A DNA stretch of 64,000 nucleotides. It comes from Oscheius onirici. Taxonomy: Eukaryota > Nematoda > Chromadorea > Rhabditida > Rhabditidae. The DNA is taken from positions 1,550,064-1,614,063 of the forward strand of contig OW051468.1 of assembly GCA_932521025.1 (NCBI GenBank), given 5' to 3'. The stretch's first letter is position 1. The number at the start of each line of letters is the position of its first letter. The position numbers and the translations under genes are program-made. The notes below the pieces were generated by a model. The model ran no database searches. It was not told the origin of the DNA and saw only the letters and a program-made list of their open reading frames with translations. Below, piece after piece: positions 59,669 to 64,000 of this stretch.

Positions 59669-62600
59669 ATGGAAATCAATGTAATTTTAGCTCCATCCAT
59701 ATTTTGGACTGTGCAAATTTGTGTTTTACCCCTCTTGACCAGTTTAGCAAAGAGTTGGAAGACTATTTTCAGCTACTGCGGTTGGATAGTCTCCTGGATT
59801 CTGTCTCTAATAGCCCGATGTCCGATCAGCGTAGGAGATGTCCGTTGGATGCGTCTCGTCGATGTTCGTCTGCGTCTCAAGAACGGTCTGACGGTTCACG
59901 TTGACGACTGGTCCGTGCAGTTCTTCCCTCAAAGTGTTAGGTATCCTTTTTTTTTGTTTTTTTTTTTACATAAAAAGTCGTTTCAGCAAGCCGCTCCTTC
60001 TGCGCTTCGGCGATGTTCGTGTCGAAGCGGATTCGCATCTTTTCGCGCCAAAAGAAGGAAATGAAGCGGCTGATGGAACTCATGCCTCGTCTCGATTCAA
60101 TCATCTCGTCCAGTACTGCGGTCTCTCCATCCAGAGCCTTCAGCTCGTTCTTCTTGGCGCTATTCCAGGATGCATGCTGCACATGTCCGGCGACGAGCTA
60201 CTGGCCGAGACTTTCAGAAGCAGAGAGGGGTAAGCAATCGCTCCTTTTATAGCACTTTTTAAAACAAAAATGATTCAATTCCGTTCTAAGGCGTCGAACC
60301 TGTTTTCATGTTCAAAATGACCTCTTGAGCAGCCCTTCTTTGACACCCAGAAATTTTGACTGTTGTTGAAATATTCAATTTAACCCAAACTATCTCTCTT
60401 CTTCTAAAACTTACGAATCTGTTCTTTCCTGTGTAATTGTCTCCTTCAACTCGTTGAACTTTTCCAAGGCTATTCTACTGTAGCTCTGAGATCGTCATCA
60501 GCCGTCTCTGAGCCCAAAAAGGTTGTAGAGAAAGGCCGTTTTTTGTAGTTATAAGATCACTGTCCGACGGCCCATTTGGCTAAACTCTCCTTGCAGCATT
60601 TTTGCAATGTCATGTTGAGGTAAAACAGGAACTTTCTTATGTGTTGTATGTTTGGCTTTATTAAAAACACAATCTAAAGATTCAGCTTTACTTTCTACAT
60701 GATGTTATCCGAAAATATAGCTTTAAGCCAGCAAAATGGTTGTGAACAACTTCTGATACTGTTTGGACCGATTTGTATGTGAAATTCAACGAAATGTCCT
60801 TATTTTTGACTTGAAATTTGAGAGAAAATACTGAACTTTTTAGCCCACAACTTCAGTTCCTAATCATTCCTCATTTTTAGATGGCAACTGGAGCTGTCTT
60901 CTCGTCTGATGCACGGCAAGCTGTACCGTCGACGCGAAGGCTCGGAGCCGCAGCTGGCCAACTGCGCTTTGTCCATCCAAATCTCGATCGACGTAGCCGG
61001 CGGCAATGTCAGTCGTCTCGGACTTCGCCTCGCCGATCCATCAATTCATTTCAACACGGGAATCGTCGAGGTTGTCAAGGAGTTCCGTGACAGACATTCA
61101 CAGTCGCTGGACCGTGAAAAGAACGAAAGAGATCTCAGTTCGCGTCTACACAAGCTGACCGATGCCACAATAGCCGTCAATAATTGTACTCTCGTCTATA
61201 CGGCTACAAATGTCGAACAGAGGTGAGAGAATTGAGCTAAACTAGCTCCAATAGGCTTTTTTGATCATTCTGAAAGAAGTACGAAAAAATACAAGAAAAA
61301 GTAAGAGGACGAAGAAGGCTGAAAGAATTACTGTAAAAAATTACATTCTTTCGTTTTTTTTCAGATCATATCCCCTAAAAAGCATCGAGGCACCATTTTC
61401 TTGGCTTCTTTTCGTCTCACTAAAACTGACCAAAAACGTATAACTTCCCAGCCATTTGTTAGCCCAAAATTAGCCGTTTTTAGCCGAATGGCGTTCAGAA
61501 AAAAAGCAAGAGTTTTCGACTCTTCGCCTACAACTTTGTAGATAATAGCTGACAACCACATTTTCACCTCCAAAACTATGTTGAAAAGTTGCGGAGCTGT
61601 GTCAGCTTCCTTTTATTGCACATGAGCTTAAAATGAGCCGTCAGAAAAGTTTGGTTAGATAGATTGAAGTGAGAGTAAACCTCCCTTTTCTAAATTAAAA
61701 ACCAAAAAAGTTCGATGCTACAAACAACAACTTTCAGGAAGAGCCTTTCGCTCCGGATTGGAGAGGTTGACATCCAGAAGAAGAGCGGCGTCACACTGGG
61801 AAAAGTTGGAGGCCTCGGCTTGACGGATCATCTTCACACTTCAATAATCAGCACGGGGACGCTGTCGACCGAGATTACGGTAGGTTTCTTTAGATTTTTT
61901 ACCAACTGTCCAACTGTCGTGTCTGGCCACAGTCTAATTGTCTTGGTTGTAGTTTTTAGCTGTCTAATTGTCTAGTCTGAAGCCACAACATATTTGCTGT
62001 CTAACTGTCTTGACTGTGGCAAAACAAGTTTTAAATTTGACTGCGTAACTTGGCTGATTATCCAAAATTATAAAGAATCAACTTTCAGGAAACGTCTCCC
62101 AGCTCCGCAGACGTCCTAATTAGTTCGGATTCTGTCATCACCACAATCTTGCTCCCAGAGGCCACCTGGTGGAAGGAGCATCTCGTCGAGACTGCTAAAC
62201 AGCTCCGCCCAATTCAGAGCCCCGTCCGCCTAACACAATCTGCCAAATTTGCTGGAAAGACGACGATTAATTGGGCTGCTGAACTGGCCGCCGTTCAGTG
62301 CAACTTTTCCGACGCCGACAGCTTCCAGACGACGGTTTCCGTTCAACTTCTCACATTTTCCAAGGTTTTAAGCCTATTTTTTGGTCATTTGTATTAAAAA
62401 TAATTATAGAAAGGAACGGAGACGGAATTCGGAGCCGAATCTCTCGTCATGGCCGAGAAGCCGACCACAGCCAACTACAAATATCATTCTTGGGGTCAAA
62501 CAGTCAGTTTTTGTAGTTAAAACTGGGGAAAAATGGACGAATTTAGATGTTCGTCGGAGTGGCTCTCGTCCAATTTGTACAAGATCCCTATGCACCGACT

Positions 62601-64000
62601 CTCAACATCTGTGCCAGTGACATGAAGCTCGAATGGACGGACAAGCTGGCGGGACAGGTGAGTGTTTGTAGGAGAAATGGCAGGAAGATGAGGTGCCCTA
62701 GCTTGCTAATGTTCAGCTTTCCTATTGGAATCATCCCATTAATCCGTACAGTCCTTCAAATTAGATTTAGGGGTTGAAAATGGGGCTTCTCGAAGTTGTT
62801 GCGCCTTGTGAGACGGATAAAAATAAAAAAAGAGCCTCTTGTTACCTTACTTTCTGAGACGAGTATAATCATGACCAGCTGCCATAGCTTTGCTGTTATT
62901 TTCCCTCTTATCCTGGACACTTCGATTATCCCTCGTGTCCCTGTAAGCCTGTCATTTTAAAACTTCACCTGGTCACCTTGTCTCTTTTTTGTACCACAAC
63001 AGAACCAAAAACTTCTAGCTCCAAGTTCTGAAGTGACTTGCTACTTAATCCTGACTTGTCGCGACTAATATCATGGCCTCGGACAAACAAAGGCAGCCAC
63101 AGACACCATATCACTTTCATAATCTTCCTCCGGTTATGAGGACGCTGAAATGGGGTTCTATTGGTAACATGGAGGCTGTCAAAATTCGATTCTTTTGCAC
63201 GTAGCCGTACCTTTTTTCTAACAATAAGATTATTGTCGTTTAGTAGCTATTTGGACCTGGTTGAATACTGCGCCAAAGTAACGCAGCCCAATCGGTATCC
63301 GCTAAACAGGGATCTTCTTGGTAGTTTACACAGTGATTGCTAGGCCCAAAAACTTATTTTGTTTGAGAAAAAAATATCCTAATCTATTTGTATCTCTATC
63401 CTATAAGTACTTTTCCAAGCTTTGACAAAAAAAACAAGACACTTTTGAATTTGTGCTCCCTGAAGAACAATTACTGTCTACCCAATTCTACCACGTCGAA
63501 TGGCTGAAATTGCAACAAAATCTCCTATCTGTGTCTAAAATAACCAAACTTTCCAGATCAATCGTCTTCTGAACAATCTGCACAGTCTCCACTGCTTCCA
63601 GCCTTCCGCAAATCCGACGAGCAAGAAGAATCTCAAGATCAAGGTGCGCAGTCAGCGAGCAGCTTTCGTCGCGACGGCAAAAGAGACTTCATTCATTCTC
63701 GTAATGGCGGAAGAACTTCATTTGGAGAGGACACACGGCTCGGAGATGGTTTGTAGAATGACCTCAACAAGAATTGGGGTACGTTTTTTGTTGGTTCCAT
63801 GTGGTTGTGGGAGCCAGAGCACTGACAGTCAGTTAAGAATCTAATGGCCACAGAGTAGACAGTTAGACAGCTGATACGCTGTGGCTACAAACAAGAAAAT
63901 TAGCAGATTCAATGGCTCCCGCAATCTTTTTGGCCACTTTTTAGCCCGAAATTCTACTAAAAACCATTTTCAGATCGGAACGGTCACCGTCAAAGGAATT
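59669..64000 (+). CDS. BLTP2/KIAA0100 (Hobbit, FMP27)-like bridge lipid-transfer protein, 5' part
   Basis: Runs off the right edge. N-terminal membrane segments (INVILAPSIFWTVQICVLPL; FSYCGWIVSWILSLIAR) precede repeated beta-strand units: VGDVRWMRLVDVRLRLKNGL, LLLRFGDVRVEADSHLF, ELSSRLMHGKLYRR, CALSIQISIDVAGGNVSRLG LRLADPSIHFNTGI, KSLSLRIGEVDIQKKSGVTL. This N-terminal TM plus long beta-groove order, with DVRVEAD matching the RIRTD-type strand, is that of KIAA0100/Hobbit, which moves phospholipids at ER-plasma membrane contacts. Exon 1 is 59669-59940 and exon 2 starts after TTTCAG (AG|C AAG CCG). Later exons lie near 59986-60230, 60882-61222, 61739-61880, 62091-62364 and on. Family call moderately sure. 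Confidence 0.7.
63040..63130 (-). mobile_element. SINE head in BLTP2-like gene intron (reverse)
   Basis: Read in reverse: ATGGTGTCTGTGGCTGCCTT TGTTTGTCCGAGGCCATG, then TTAGTCGCGACAAGTCAGG, matching the 4059-4310 copy (TGTTTGTCCATGGCCACGAG, TCGTCGCGACAAGTCAG). Confidence 0.6.

Overview
This is nuclear DNA of a small metazoan with a compact genome. Coding sequence is split by many very short introns (often 38-50 nt, GT...TTTCAG or TTTTAG). The proteins are ordinary animal housekeeping families: RPS3A, ARFRP1, RAD54, SNX3, Aster/GRAMD1, RanBP9/10, DUS2, cyclophilin B, POLR1C, MCM10, a ZIP transporter and a BLTP2/KIAA0100-type lipid-transfer protein. Almost every start codon lies 0-20 nt behind a pyrimidine-CAG splice acceptor that has no visible upstream donor exon. 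This suggests spliced-leader trans-splicing, and hence a lineage such as nematodes, flatworms or rotifers. I cannot name the species.

Layout, 0-16 kb: a frameshifted IFI27/ISG12-like gene (+) converges on RPS3A (-). ARFRP1 (+) follows, with a pogo/Tigger derivative and SINEs in its introns. Then come an unrecognised gene fragment (+), a secreted DOMON gene (-), an acidic unknown gene (-), a paralogous DOMON gene (+), a small secreted Cys-rich peptide gene (+) and a four-TM membrane protein gene (-). Intergenic space here holds palindromic foldback elements.

16-26 kb: a 16-exon RAD54 gene (-) carries a tRNA-Arg(ACG) gene in an intron. SNX3 (+) follows, then about 3 kb of pyrimidine-rich, SINE-bearing sequence.

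26-39 kb: one large Aster/GRAMD1-type sterol-transfer gene (+). Several candidate alternative first exons end in the same phase. The common GRAM exon and the next exon are bracketed by two long, mutually complementary hexamer arrays, (CCCTGT)20 and (GGGACA)69. This is the most striking structure in the window.

40-64 kb: a gene-dense stretch. In order: BTB protein, a small NDUFB1-like protein, RanBP9/10 and DUS2 (tandem, +); cyclophilin B (-) convergent with DUS2; POLR1C (-) divergent from MCM10 (+); a ZIP transporter (+); a possible small secreted peptide; and the 5' part of a BLTP2/KIAA0100-like gene running off the right edge.

The genes do not form one pathway. Two encode genome-maintenance factors (RAD54, MCM10), three membrane-traffic or lipid-transfer proteins (ARFRP1, SNX3, Aster, with BLTP2 a possible fourth) and several translation or RNA-polymerase functions. 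The richest novelty lies in the non-coding fraction: at least eight short DNA-transposon families with intact inverted repeats (several with clean target duplications), a SINE family, and the complementary hexamer arrays.
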